DNA of 14,702 nt from Panacagrimonas sp052387335. GTDB lineage: Bacteria; Pseudomonadota; Gammaproteobacteria; Nevskiales; Nevskiaceae. Shown one piece after another: positions 1 through 6,920 of this stretch. A model generated the notes under the pieces. The model did no database searches. It had not been told where the DNA came from and saw only the letters and a program-made list of their open reading frames with translations. Within the stretch, counting starts at the first letter, position 1; the number at the start of each line of letters is the position of its first letter. The stretch is taken from the NCBI GenBank assembly GCA_052387335.1, contig JBQTJH010000271.1, forward strand, positions 1-14,702, written 5' to 3'. Made by a program: the position numbers and the translations under genes.

Positions 1-412
1 CTACTGCACGCTGTACGGCGACATGGTGGGCGGCCTCGCTGTGATCAGCGACGTTCCGGAGACGATGGTCTACCGGCTCGCGAGGTGGGTGAACCGACAT
101 GGGGCGCGCATTCCCGTCGAGAGCATCGAGAAGCCACCCTCGGCCGAGCTCAGACCGGATCAGAAGGACTCGGATTCGCTACCGCCTTACGAAATACTCG
201 ATCCCATTCTTGAAGCTTATGTCGAGGACAGCCGCTCGATCTCCGAGATCGTCGCGATGGGCTTTGAAGAAGCCACCGTGCGTCGCGTCTCCGGCTTGGT
301 GCGTCGATCCGAGTACAAGCGTCGCCAAGCGCCGCCCGGACCCAAGGTGACGCGCTGTGCCTTCGGTCGCGAGCGGCGCTATCCGATCACCGCGGTCTAC
401 GGCGACACCTGA
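1..412 (+). CDS. nadE: NAD+ synthetase, C-terminal part (partial at window start)
   Basis: This is the 3' end of a gene for NAD+ synthetase, which amidates deamido-NAD+ to NAD+ with ATP as the last step of NAD biosynthesis in the cytoplasm. The frame is open from base 2 and ends at TGA 410-412; the first bases give YCTLYGDMVGGLAVISDVPE, the family's conserved GDMVGG...D..K/E block. Further C-terminal hallmarks are the RIPVESIEKPPSAELRPDQKD stretch (the P-loop partner region that closes over the active site), SLPPYEILDPIL, and the closing basic segment with RRSEYKRRQAPPGPKV and the RRYPIT end. This ending is typical of the long, glutamine-dependent form that carries an N-terminal nitrilase-like glutaminase domain. 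That domain is outside the window, so the glutamine dependence is inferred from the C-terminal style. About 136 residues are visible. Confidence 0.93.
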   Translation, partial: YCTLYGDMVGGLAVISDVPETMVYRLARWVNRHGARIPVESIEKPPSAELRPDQKDSDSLPPYEILDPILEAYVEDSRSISEIVAMGFEEATVRRVSGLVRRSEYKRRQAPPGPKVTRCAFGRERRYPITAVYGDT

Positions 413-426
413 GTTTGCATCTCAGG
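408..426. terminator. Hairpin spanning two convergent stop codons
   Basis: CCTGAG (408-413), loop TTTGCAT, CTCAGG (421-426) is a perfect 6-bp stem. It contains the TGA of nadE (410-412) and the complement of the TGA of the transaldolase gene (422-424). Only 9 bases separate the two stops. There is no T-run on either side, so it is not a classical intrinsic terminator. It may act as a weak bidirectional transcript end or be a by-product of two TGA codons facing each other. Confidence 0.4.
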
Positions 427-1069
427 CCTGCGGCACCTTCTTCCAGTCAGCCAGAAATTTTTCCAGTCCGCTGTCGGTGAGCGGATGTTTGAACAGCATC
501 TGGAACACGTTGTACGGAAGCGTGCCAACGTGCGCGCCGGCCTTGGCGGATTCCAGCACGTGGATCGGATGGCGCAAACTGGCTGCGAGCACCTGGGTCT
601 TGAAATCGTAATTGCGATAGATCTGCAGAATCTCGCGGATCAGCAGCATGCCGTCGTGGCCGATATCGTCGAGCCGCCCCACGAACGGCGAGATGTAGGT
701 GGCGCCGGCCTTAGCCGCCAGCAGCGCCTGCAAGGGCGAAAAACACAGCGTCACATTCACCTTGTGCCCCGCATCTGTCAGCGCCTTGGTCGCCTTTAGA
801 CCTTCAGGCGTGAGCGGGCACTTGACCACAATGTTCTGATGAATCGCTGCGAAGCTCTTGCCCTCTTCGATCATGCCGGCAGCATCCAGGCTGATCGTCT
901 CGACGCTGATCGGCCCATCGACGATCTGCACGATGTCATCCACCACCTCGCGCAGCTTGCGTCCGGTCTTGGCAATGAGCGAGGGATTGGTGGTGACGCC
1001 ATCGACCAGGCCGGAGGCAGCTGCCTGGCGCAGTTCACTCACGTCAGCGGTGTCGAGGAAGAATTTCAT
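422..1069 (-). CDS. tal: Transaldolase, small single-domain (TalC/MipB, type 3B) form
   Basis: The 215-residue protein is a class I aldolase of the fructose-6-phosphate aldolase/transaldolase family. It transfers a dihydroxyacetone unit from fructose 6-phosphate to erythrose 4-phosphate in the non-oxidative pentose phosphate pathway. The start MKFFLDTADV, the TTNPSL motif (residues 26-31) and NIVVKCPLT with Schiff-base Lys83 are all present; length and full coverage match the family (about 215-220). Two residues separate transaldolases from true fructose-6-phosphate aldolases. Here they are Glu57 (Gln59 in E. coli FsaA) and Phe129 (Tyr131 in FsaA), both on the transaldolase side. The gene starts 39 bases after the cadherin-like gene on the same strand and could share its transcript. 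No good Shine-Dalgarno sequence is visible before ATG 1067-1069. Confidence 0.93.
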   Translation of the reverse strand: MKFFLDTADVSELRQAAASGLVDGVTTNPSLIAKTGRKLREVVDDIVQIVDGPISVETISLDAAGMIEEGKSFAAIHQNIVVKCPLTPEGLKATKALTDAGHKVNVTLCFSPLQALLAAKAGATYISPFVGRLDDIGHDGMLLIREILQIYRNYDFKTQVLAASLRHPIHVLESAKAGAHVGTLPYNVFQMLFKHPLTDSGLEKFLADWKKVPQA

Positions 1070-1108
1070 GATCAGATCATCGAGAGGACAAGGACGGGAG
1101 GCCGGTGA

Positions 1109-2959
1109 TCAGCCCGTCACGGAGGGATCGGTTTGCATGAGCACGGGGTCGTCGACCACGAGCGCACTGTGCAGCGTGCTCGAGTCCCAAGCCGCTTCGA
1201 AGCTACTCGGGGCTGGCTCTGCGATATCGACAACCGTGATGTTGATGGCCTGGGTATCGGTCAGAGCGCCGTCACTGGCCACGATCATCACGGCGTAGAC
1301 GTTGTTCATGTCATCGTCCAGCGGCATCTCGAAGTCGGGCGCGGCGACGAAGCTGAGGGCACCGGTCGCCTCATCGATCACAAAGAGTTCGGAGTCCGCT
1401 GATTCGAGCAAGCTGTAGCTGATCGTATCTTCGACATCCGGGTCTGCAGCCATGGCCATCGTCACCGCGGTGGCGCCCTCCTGAACTTCGAGCGCGGCAG
1501 ACTCACCTCCTCCGTTGCTGCTGATCACCGGCGCCTGGTTGGCTGGTTCTGCGATATCCGTCACCGTGATCGCAAGGCTCTGCGTATCAGCTGACTTTCC
1601 GTCACTGACAGCAACAACCAGGTTGTACACATTGTTCTGCCCCTGGTCCTGGGGTGCGTCAAACACGGGGGCGGCAAGGAAACGCAGCGCGCCGGTGCTG
1701 GCATCGATGGTGAATAGAGCCGAATCCACACCGCCGCTGATGCTGTAGACCAAGGTTGCGCCGGCATCCTGATCGGTGGCTGCCACCGTCGTCACCGCGG
1801 TGGCGCCCCCCACCACGCTGATGGCGGCGCTCGCGCCGCCTTGGTTGCTGGTGATCACCGGTGCTTCGTCAACATTGGTGACGCGAACGGTGAGCGTCTG
1901 CGAATCGCTCAGGCTGCCGTCGCTGGCCGTCACGATGACCACGTAGTCCTTGTCCGCGCCAACATCCAGCGGATTCTCGAAATCGGGAGCGTTCACAAAG
2001 CGTAAAGCGCCGGTACTGGCGTTGATGCTGAACAGACTGGCGTCCGCGCCGCCGCTGATGCTGTAGGTCACCGAACTGCCGGCGTCCACATCACTGGCGA
2101 CCACTGTGGTCACCGTGGTGGCGTTCTCCGCAACACTGATCGTCGCCGTGGCGCCGCCGCCGTTGCTGCTGATGAATGGCGGCTCATTGCCCGGCTCGTC
2201 AACATTGCCGACCGTAACGGTTATGGTCTGCGTATCGCTCAGACGACCATCGCTGACCGTCACGACCAGTCGATAGGCATTGTTGGCATCCAGGTCCTGT
2301 GGAGCTTCGAAATTCGGCGCAGCGCGGAATGTGAGCGTCCCGGTATTGGCGTCAATCTGGAACAAGGCAACGTCGTCACCGCTGAGGCTGTAGCTCAAGC
2401 TGTCGGCATCCGCGTCGCTGGCGGTGACCTGGGTCACCGCGGTGCCGTTCTCCGCAACATTGATAGTAGCCGTGGCGCCGGAGCCGTTACTGGTGATGGC
2501 GGGGGCCGAATTGCTGCTCTGATCCTCATCCTCGTCGTCGTCATCGGTTGCAAGGGCAATGCCGCCGATCAGCGCTACGCCTCCCGCGCGAATCCAGAAC
2601 CCTTCAGAAAACCAGCCCCCGCTGGATTGCGCGCCGGGGGCGGGTTTGGCATAGGCGCTAGGGCCACTGGCACCGTCCGGCGTTGCCGCCTCGGTCGCGG
2701 GCGAGGCACCCGGTGAGGCATCGCCACCACCGCTTTCGGCCGCAGCGACCTCGACATCCGCGTTGGGCAAGAAGATCGAGGCGGCCTCTTCCTCGGTCAG
2801 CCGCCGTTCGTCTTGCGACTCTTCACGGCCGGGTTTGCGGGTGTTCCCGACGCCGCTAGCGGCAACCCGTGCAGCGGGCAGCCCACCCGGACTCGCGGGT
2901 GTCGCTTCAACTGCGGCGCGCGCGCCGGCAACTTCCTGAACAGAAACCTTCAGGCTCAT
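1109..2959 (-). CDS. Cadherin-like tandem-repeat protein, probably surface or secreted
   Basis: This 616-residue protein is unlike its housekeeping neighbours. Residues 1-122 are Ala/Pro/Gly/Glu-rich and low in predicted structure. Residues 123-137 are hydrophobic and glycine-rich (AGGVALIGGIALA), followed directly by an acidic run of Asp/Glu (139-146). Residues 152-581 hold four cadherin-like beta-sandwich repeats of about 105 residues with calcium-type motifs (ASDxDA, DxxTGxLxF, APxFExPxD, SDG, NVDE). A 35-residue tail without RTX nonapeptides or an LPXTG-like signal closes the protein. There is no classical signal peptide. Bacterial proteins of this kind are usually calcium-stabilised adhesins or biofilm proteins, often exported by type I systems; the export route here is unknown and no transporter gene is nearby. 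ATG 2957-2959 is chosen over an upstream GTG-type extension (16 residues more) because AGGAG lies 5 bases before it. The adhesin role is inference. Confidence 0.85.
   Translation of the reverse strand: MSLKVSVQEVAGARAAVEATPASPGGLPAARVAASGVGNTRKPGREESQDERRLTEEEAASIFLPNADVEVAAAESGGGDASPGASPATEAATPDGASGPSAYAKPAPGAQSSGGWFSEGFWIRAGGVALIGGIALATDDDDEDEDQSSNSAPAITSNGSGATATINVAENGTAVTQVTASDADADSLSYSLSGDDVALFQIDANTGTLTFRAAPNFEAPQDLDANNAYRLVVTVSDGRLSDTQTITVTVGNVDEPGNEPPFISSNGGGATATISVAENATTVTTVVASDVDAGSSVTYSISGGADASLFSINASTGALRFVNAPDFENPLDVGADKDYVVIVTASDGSLSDSQTLTVRVTNVDEAPVITSNQGGASAAISVVGGATAVTTVAATDQDAGATLVYSISGGVDSALFTIDASTGALRFLAAPVFDAPQDQGQNNVYNLVVAVSDGKSADTQSLAITVTDIAEPANQAPVISSNGGGESAALEVQEGATAVTMAMAADPDVEDTISYSLLESADSELFVIDEATGALSFVAAPDFEMPLDDDMNNVYAVMIVASDGALTDTQAINITVVDIAEPAPSSFEAAWDSSTLHSALVVDDPVLMQTDPSVTG
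1217..2506 (-). repeat. Four tandem cadherin-like repeats within the coding region
   Basis: In translation order the units are about 2506-2195, 2182-1865, 1864-1547 and 1534-1217. Each begins near (A/P)xI(T/S)SNxGG and ends near TVxxVDE/AE. Repeats 1 and 2 keep the N-terminal acidic motif VAEN; repeat 3 reads VVGG and repeat 4 VQEG at that place, so repeat 3 has lost the glutamate expected to bind calcium between domains. At DNA level short stretches recur, for example GTCACCGCGGTGGCGCC near 1461 and again near 1791, which fits duplication followed by drift. Confidence 0.85.
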
Positions 2960-2964
2960 ACCTT

Positions 2965-2969
2965 CTCCT
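2965..2969 (-). promoter_or_regulatory. Ribosome binding site fixing the cadherin-like gene start
   Basis: On the minus strand AGGAG precedes ATG 2959-2957 by five bases (AGGAGAAGGTATG). The frame extends a further 16 codons upstream, but those codons include this site, so the internal ATG is the better start. Confidence 0.7.
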
Positions 2970-3035
2970 GACAAATTGATGAGGTGACGCCAGTGGGTCA
3001 CAGGCAAGAGCCTGAGCGCTGACTACCCGATTCGA

Positions 3036-3071
3036 CCACGCGTCAGGTACGCCCAACACGGTCACGCGTGG
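3036..3071. repeat. Inverted repeat in the 143-bp gap upstream of the cadherin-like gene
   Basis: CCACGCGT (3036-3043) and ACGCGTGG (3064-3071) form a perfect 8-bp inverted repeat with a 20-base spacer. It lies between the stop of the hydrolase gene (3103) and the start of the cadherin-like gene (2959). A second short hairpin, CAGGC-AAGA-GCCTG, lies at 3001-3014. No T-run follows in the direction of transcription, so an operator or leader structure for the cadherin-like gene is as likely as a terminator. I see no convincing sigma-70 promoter here. Confidence 0.45.
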
Positions 3072-3102
3072 ACCACAACGGATATTAGGGCACGCTGCGC
3101 GC

Positions 3103-4032
3103 TCAGTTGGGAAATTGTGGCAACTGATCCCACACCCGCCGATCATGCGCCGGCACGATCACCAGGCCCGGCATCATCTGCTGCAGCCGATGCATCAGCA
3201 CGATCTGCTGGCGCACCGCCTGTGCATCATGATCCACCAGCAGCCGCGCCATCAGCGGGCGCTCCGCGGGTAGATCGACTCCCTCCTTCTGCCACACCAG
3301 ATCGCCGATCAGCGCATAGCGCTGGCCATCTTCGGTGTGTACAAAGGTGATGGACGAACCCGGTGTGTGCCCAGGCGCGGGCACGATCACGACGCTGCCG
3401 TCGCCAAACACGTCAAAACTGCTCTCAAAGCCCAGATAAGGACCGGAGTTGTAGTTGTATGGACCAATCGGCAGGAAGCCGAAGCTTTTGCCTAGCGCGG
3501 CGGCCGGGTGGTCGCTGCCGATGAACGCGGTTTCTTCGTGACTGGCCAGAATCTGCAGGCCCGACAGATCGGGCAGGCCGCTGACATGATCCCAGTGTGC
3601 GTGCGTGAGCACGATGCGCGCGATCTCCAGCTTGTCCATACCCGCCTTGGCCAGTTGTTCCAGCACGGTCTGGCCGCGCGTGTAACTCGTGGTGGCGCGC
3701 ATCAGCCAGGGCATGTCCTGCACGTGCTGATCCACCTCGCTACCAAAACCCGTATCGAACAGCAGATTGCCCTCCGGATGGCGCACCAGTACGGCGCCGA
3801 CCACAAACTCTCGCTTGGCGGTGAAACTGCCACCGCGGAACGCGAAGGCTTCCAGCGCTTCCATGTAGCCGGTCGGCAATACCGACAGGCGCACGCCCGC
3901 GACTTTGGGCGGCTGGATCAAGCTGATGGGCTGGTCCTCGATCACCGTCAAATTCGCGGATCGAAAACTCAGGCCCAGCAACACCAGCAGGCCGACGAGC
4001 AGCGCCAAGACGGCGTAGCCCAGTTTCTTCAT
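3103..4032 (-). CDS. Membrane-anchored metallo-beta-lactamase-fold hydrolase
   Basis: The 309-residue protein has an N-terminal hydrophobic segment (residues about 5-22, after MKK) that acts as an uncleaved anchor or signal sequence, so the catalytic domain should lie in the periplasm. The dinuclear zinc motif is complete: HAHWDH (His144, His146, Asp148, His149), GHTPGS with His222, GD with Asp244, and PAHD with His296. The preceding LLFDTGFGSEV block is typical of the family branch that includes N-acyl-homoserine lactonases (AttM/AiiB-like) and related lactonases or esterases. The substrate cannot be told from sequence; quorum-quenching lactonase is possible but not shown. The start is ATG 4030-4032, with a purine-rich GGGGGG/AGGA stretch in front. 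It is transcribed toward the cadherin-like gene 143 bases downstream and divergently from the gene at 4246. Confidence 0.9.
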   Translation of the reverse strand: MKKLGYAVLALLVGLLVLLGLSFRSANLTVIEDQPISLIQPPKVAGVRLSVLPTGYMEALEAFAFRGGSFTAKREFVVGAVLVRHPEGNLLFDTGFGSEVDQHVQDMPWLMRATTSYTRGQTVLEQLAKAGMDKLEIARIVLTHAHWDHVSGLPDLSGLQILASHEETAFIGSDHPAAALGKSFGFLPIGPYNYNSGPYLGFESSFDVFGDGSVVIVPAPGHTPGSSITFVHTEDGQRYALIGDLVWQKEGVDLPAERPLMARLLVDHDAQAVRQQIVLMHRLQQMMPGLVIVPAHDRRVWDQLPQFPN

Positions 4033-4233
4033 TCCTGATTCCCCCCAGCCGCAGTTCGCGGTTTTTTATGTATGTGCTGAGTCGAAATGAGCTTGCGACC
4101 CGCGAGTCTTCTGGCGGCTGCATTGTTTCAAACTTCTCCATGCGCACCAAGCTGCAAGCGCATGTCCGCCGCGGACCAGGTATGCGTGACAGGCTCACAA
4201 GGCACAATCGGGGTTCCTGCAAGAGCCCTGGTT

Positions 4234-4238
4234 GGAGG
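4234..4238 (+). promoter_or_regulatory. Ribosome binding site fixing the start of the exported-protein gene
   Basis: GGAGG lies seven bases before ATG 4246-4248. The same frame is open from ATG 4087, but starting at 4246 places a textbook signal peptide at the N terminus, which the longer form would bury. Confidence 0.65.
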
Positions 4239-4245
4239 CTACGTG

Positions 4246-4965
4246 ATGTCTCGCTGCGCGCTGATGCTGTTGCTGTACTGCCTGAGTCTTGCCGGCGCAC
4301 GCGCGGTGGAATGGCCATCCTCCGTGACGCGTTATCTGGAGACCTTGCACCAGATCGAACAGACCACCGAACCGGTTGCGCTCGAAACCCTGTTTACCTA
4401 TGCCGGTGCGGTACAGGACGCGGTGATGCTGATTGAAAACGACAAGGCCTGGCTAGAGACCCTGGACGACTCCGAATTCCGCGCCCTGTCGCGCGCGCTG
4501 CGCGGCCTGCGCTTGTCGCGCGGCTATGACATTTACGCGCAACCCGATCCCGTGTTCTGGCTCGCCTTGGCACAGCAGCGCGGGCACGAGGCCGACCGTG
4601 CGTTCTTCGCGCTCTACCAGCGCAGCTGGGGCGAGGATCTGATTCCCAGCTACCTGCGGCAGACCGCAAGAATCAGCCCCTGCGTGCGCTTTGGCGAGAA
4701 CGTGATTGCCGATCTATACGCCGGGTGGACCGCGTTCCGGCTCGCGCATCCGCAGGCCTATGTCGACTATGCGAATCAGACCGTGCTCGATCTGGAAGAG
4801 GTGGTGGTACTCGGGACCTGTGCCTGCGGCGATCAGGCCAGCGTCGAGCGCGAACTGAATGGCTTTTCGCAGCAATTTCCTTTGAGTCCGGTCAAGGGCA
4901 GCATCTTGCAGCGCTTGCAGCAACTGAAGGACGATCCAGACCGTTTACCCGTCAACTGTCGCTGA
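4246..4965 (+). CDS. Exported protein of unknown function
   Basis: I do not recognise the family. The 239-residue product starts with a clear Sec signal peptide: a basic residue, a Leu-rich core (ALMLLLYCLSL), and an AxA-type cleavage site after AGARA at residue 20, without a lipobox. The mature part is mostly helical by composition, with an aromatic/Arg-rich middle (LRLSRGYDIYAQPDPVFWLAL, 88-108 region). It has four cysteines (146, 192, 194, 238) that could form two disulfides in the periplasm; the CAC pair at 192-194 is notable but is not CXXC. No catalytic motif is visible. A small gene follows 30 bases downstream on the same strand and may be co-transcribed. The 213-bp region to the divergent hydrolase gene must carry promoters for both sides, but no strong -35/-10 pair stands out. 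Confidence 0.75.
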   Translation: MSRCALMLLLYCLSLAGARAVEWPSSVTRYLETLHQIEQTTEPVALETLFTYAGAVQDAVMLIENDKAWLETLDDSEFRALSRALRGLRLSRGYDIYAQPDPVFWLALAQQRGHEADRAFFALYQRSWGEDLIPSYLRQTARISPCVRFGENVIADLYAGWTAFRLAHPQAYVDYANQTVLDLEEVVVLGTCACGDQASVERELNGFSQQFPLSPVKGSILQRLQQLKDDPDRLPVNCR

Positions 4966-4995
4966 GCATTTTTCCCCATCACGAGGATTCAAACC

Positions 4996-5259
4996 ATGAA
5001 CGAGAAACTGCTGAGCCTGCAGAAAATTGTTGAAAAAGCCGTGGAAGACGGCGCCACCACGGTCGAGCAGGTGCACCGATCCATCGCCAGCATGCCCTTC
5101 GACGTGCTGGAGAAAATCGATGCGCTGCAGCAGCCGGTGAGCAAGGCGCGCGAACTGCACGACGAAACCGTCGGCAATATCTACGAGACCATCCGCCTGC
5201 TCAATGATCGCGCGGGAGAGATAGCGCGTGGCCTGCTGGGCGCGGATCGAAAATCCTAA
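4996..5259 (+). CDS. Small helical protein of unknown function (87 aa)
   Basis: The 87-residue protein is acidic and almost entirely helix-forming (MNEKLLSLQKIVEKAVEDG at the start, then a VEQVHRSIASMPFDVLEKI segment and a long helix ending in ARGLLGADRKS). There is no signal peptide, cysteine or membrane segment, so it is likely cytoplasmic and possibly oligomeric through amphipathic helices. Its length and style recall short phasin-like or other coiled-coil accessory proteins, but no motif supports a function. GAGG lies nine bases before ATG 4996 and the gene ends with TAA 5257-5259. A palindromic element starts four bases beyond the stop codon, so the transcript 3' end probably lies in that structure. 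Confidence 0.75.
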   Translation: MNEKLLSLQKIVEKAVEDGATTVEQVHRSIASMPFDVLEKIDALQQPVSKARELHDETVGNIYETIRLLNDRAGEIARGLLGADRKS

Positions 5260-5263
5260 TTTT

Positions 5264-5411
5264 CTGAATCTGTTTAGAAACCGTAGCGAGCGACGGCAGT
5301 TCAGGCACGCCCGGAGCGCAGGACGCGGAGTGTATGTTCGGAATACATGGGCATTCCGAGCACCAGACGGGCCCGAAATGCCGAGCGCAGCAGGTTTATA
5401 AACAGATTCAG
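5264..5411. repeat. 148-bp palindromic element between convergent genes, overlapping the gltD stop
   Basis: The ends are 19-bp inverted repeats with one mismatch: CTGAATCTGTTTAGAAACC (5264-5282) against GGTTTATAAACAGATTCAG (5393-5411). Inside, GGCAGTTCAGGC (5295-5306) pairs with GCCCGAAATGCC (5371-5382) at 10 of 12 positions. The centre is a perfect 7-bp hairpin, TCGGAAT (5338-5344), loop ACATGGGC, ATTCCGA (5353-5359). The whole unit can therefore fold as one long branched hairpin on either strand. The size and nested-palindrome plan suggest a dispersed non-coding repeat (MITE- or REP-like) doubling as a bidirectional transcript end. The right end includes the gltD stop codon (5408-5410). No target-site duplication is evident, and no second copy is in the window. 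Confidence 0.7.
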
Positions 5412-6871
5412 CGCGGCAGGTCTGAAGCTCCCATTAGGAACTCGTCCACTGCACGCGCGGCCTGGCGCCCTTCGCGAATCGCCCACACCACCAGCGACTG
5501 ACCACGGCGCATATCGCCAGCGGCAAAGACCTTGTCGACATTGGTCTTGTAGCTGCCTTCGCCGTCGGTGAGGGCCTTGGCATTGCCGCGCGCGTCCTTC
5601 TCAACGCCGAAGGCCTCCAGCACCTGCGCGGCGGGTGAAACAAAACCCATCGCCAGCAACACCAGATCCGCCTTCATCTCGAATTCGGAATTCGGCACCT
5701 CGGTCATCTTGCCGTCCTTCCACTCCAGACGCGCGGCGACGAGCTTCTCGACCTTGCCGTTCTTGCCTTCGAAACGCTTGGTCGCCACCGACCAGTCGCG
5801 GTCGCAACCTTCTTCGTGCGAGGACGAGGTGCGCAGCTTGATCGGCCAGTAGGGCCAAACGAGCGGCTTGTTCTCCTGCTCCGGCGGCTGCGGCAGCAGT
5901 TCGAACTGCGCGATGCTCGCGGCCCCGTGACGACGGCTGGTGCCAACGCAGTCAGAGCCGGTATCGCCACCGCCGATCACCACCACGTGCTTGCCGTCGG
6001 CACGCAGTTGATCCTTCACCTTGTCGCCAGCGTCGACCTTGTTCTGCTGCGGCAGGAACTCCATGGCGTAGTGAATGCCCTTGAGTTCGCGTCCCGGCAC
6101 CGGCAGGTCACGGCCCTGCTCGGAGCCACCGGTCAGCAGCACCGCGTCGAAATCTTTCTTGAGCTGGTCAGCAGGAATCGTGTCCTTGGCCCAATTCGTG
6201 ATGTCCTTCAGCGGCTCCTTGCCGACGTAGACGCGGGTCTTGAATTGGATGCCTTCGGCCTTCAACTGTTCAATGCGTCGCTCCACCACGCCCTTGTCCA
6301 GCTTGAAGCCGGGGATGCCGTAACGCAGCAGACCGCCGACACGATCATTCTTCTCGAACACCGTGACCTCGTGACCGACGCGCGCGAGCTGTTGCGCCGC
6401 CGCCAGGCCCGCGGGCCCGGAGCCGACCACCGCAATCTTCTTGCCGGTCTTGAGCGCAGCCGGCTGTGGCTTGATCCAGCCGTTCTCGAAGCCCTTCTCG
6501 ACGATGAACAACTCGATCGACTTGATGCCGACCGGATCGTTGTTGACGTTGAGCGTGCACGCGGCCTCGCAAGGTGCCGGGCACACGCGGCCGGTGAACT
6601 CCGGAAAATTATTCGTGGAGTGCAGGGTGTCCAGCGCGGTCTGGTAGTCCTGCGTGTACACCAAATCATTCCAGTCCGGAATGATGTTGTTCACCGGACA
6701 GCCGGTCATGCAGAACGGCGTACCGCAATTCATGCAGCGCGCGGACTGCGTCTTGGCCTTGTCGTTCTCCAGCACGAGAACGAACTCCTTGTAGTTCTTC
6801 ACGCGCTGCGGCACCGGCAGATACGACTCCTTCTGCCGATCAAATTCCATGAAACCGGTGACCTTGCCCAT
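5408..6871 (-). CDS. gltD: Glutamate synthase (NADPH) small/beta subunit
   Basis: GltD takes electrons from NADPH through FAD and passes them by iron-sulfur clusters to the large subunit, which makes glutamate from 2-oxoglutarate and glutamine. The 487 residues show the N-terminal cysteine set for two 4Fe-4S clusters (C46, C49, C54, C58 in CMNCGTPFCMTGCPV; C97, C101, C105 in RVCPAPCEAAC). An FAD-binding GSGPAG (150-155) and an NADPH-binding GGGDTG (300-305) follow, with the closing FAD contact segment AAGDMRRGQSLVVWAI near 456-471. The start MGKVTGFMEF is typical, with GAGG six bases before ATG 6869-6871. It lies 165 bases downstream of gltB on the same strand, separated by a palindromic repeat. 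All motifs are intact although gltB carries a nonsense codon. Other oxidoreductases share this fold, but length and context make GltD near certain. Confidence 0.97.
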   Translation of the reverse strand: MGKVTGFMEFDRQKESYLPVPQRVKNYKEFVLVLENDKAKTQSARCMNCGTPFCMTGCPVNNIIPDWNDLVYTQDYQTALDTLHSTNNFPEFTGRVCPAPCEAACTLNVNNDPVGIKSIELFIVEKGFENGWIKPQPAALKTGKKIAVVGSGPAGLAAAQQLARVGHEVTVFEKNDRVGGLLRYGIPGFKLDKGVVERRIEQLKAEGIQFKTRVYVGKEPLKDITNWAKDTIPADQLKKDFDAVLLTGGSEQGRDLPVPGRELKGIHYAMEFLPQQNKVDAGDKVKDQLRADGKHVVVIGGGDTGSDCVGTSRRHGAASIAQFELLPQPPEQENKPLVWPYWPIKLRTSSSHEEGCDRDWSVATKRFEGKNGKVEKLVAARLEWKDGKMTEVPNSEFEMKADLVLLAMGFVSPAAQVLEAFGVEKDARGNAKALTDGEGSYKTNVDKVFAAGDMRRGQSLVVWAIREGRQAARAVDEFLMGASDLPR

Positions 6872-6920
6872 CGTTCGCCTCGTTGTCGTTTCTGTCCAAA
6901 CCGCGGCTCGAATCTAAGAG

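Noticed and set aside
3508..4038. A 176-codon plus-strand frame opposite the metallo-hydrolase
   Set aside because: It is fully antisense to a gene with complete catalytic motifs and has the composition of a shadow frame.
4042..4065. Intrinsic terminator on the plus strand (CCGC-AGTTC-GCGG followed by TTTTTT)
   Set aside because: The stem is only 4 bp and no plus-strand gene lies upstream, only the antisense strand of the hydrolase gene; on the minus strand it falls in the hydrolase leader.
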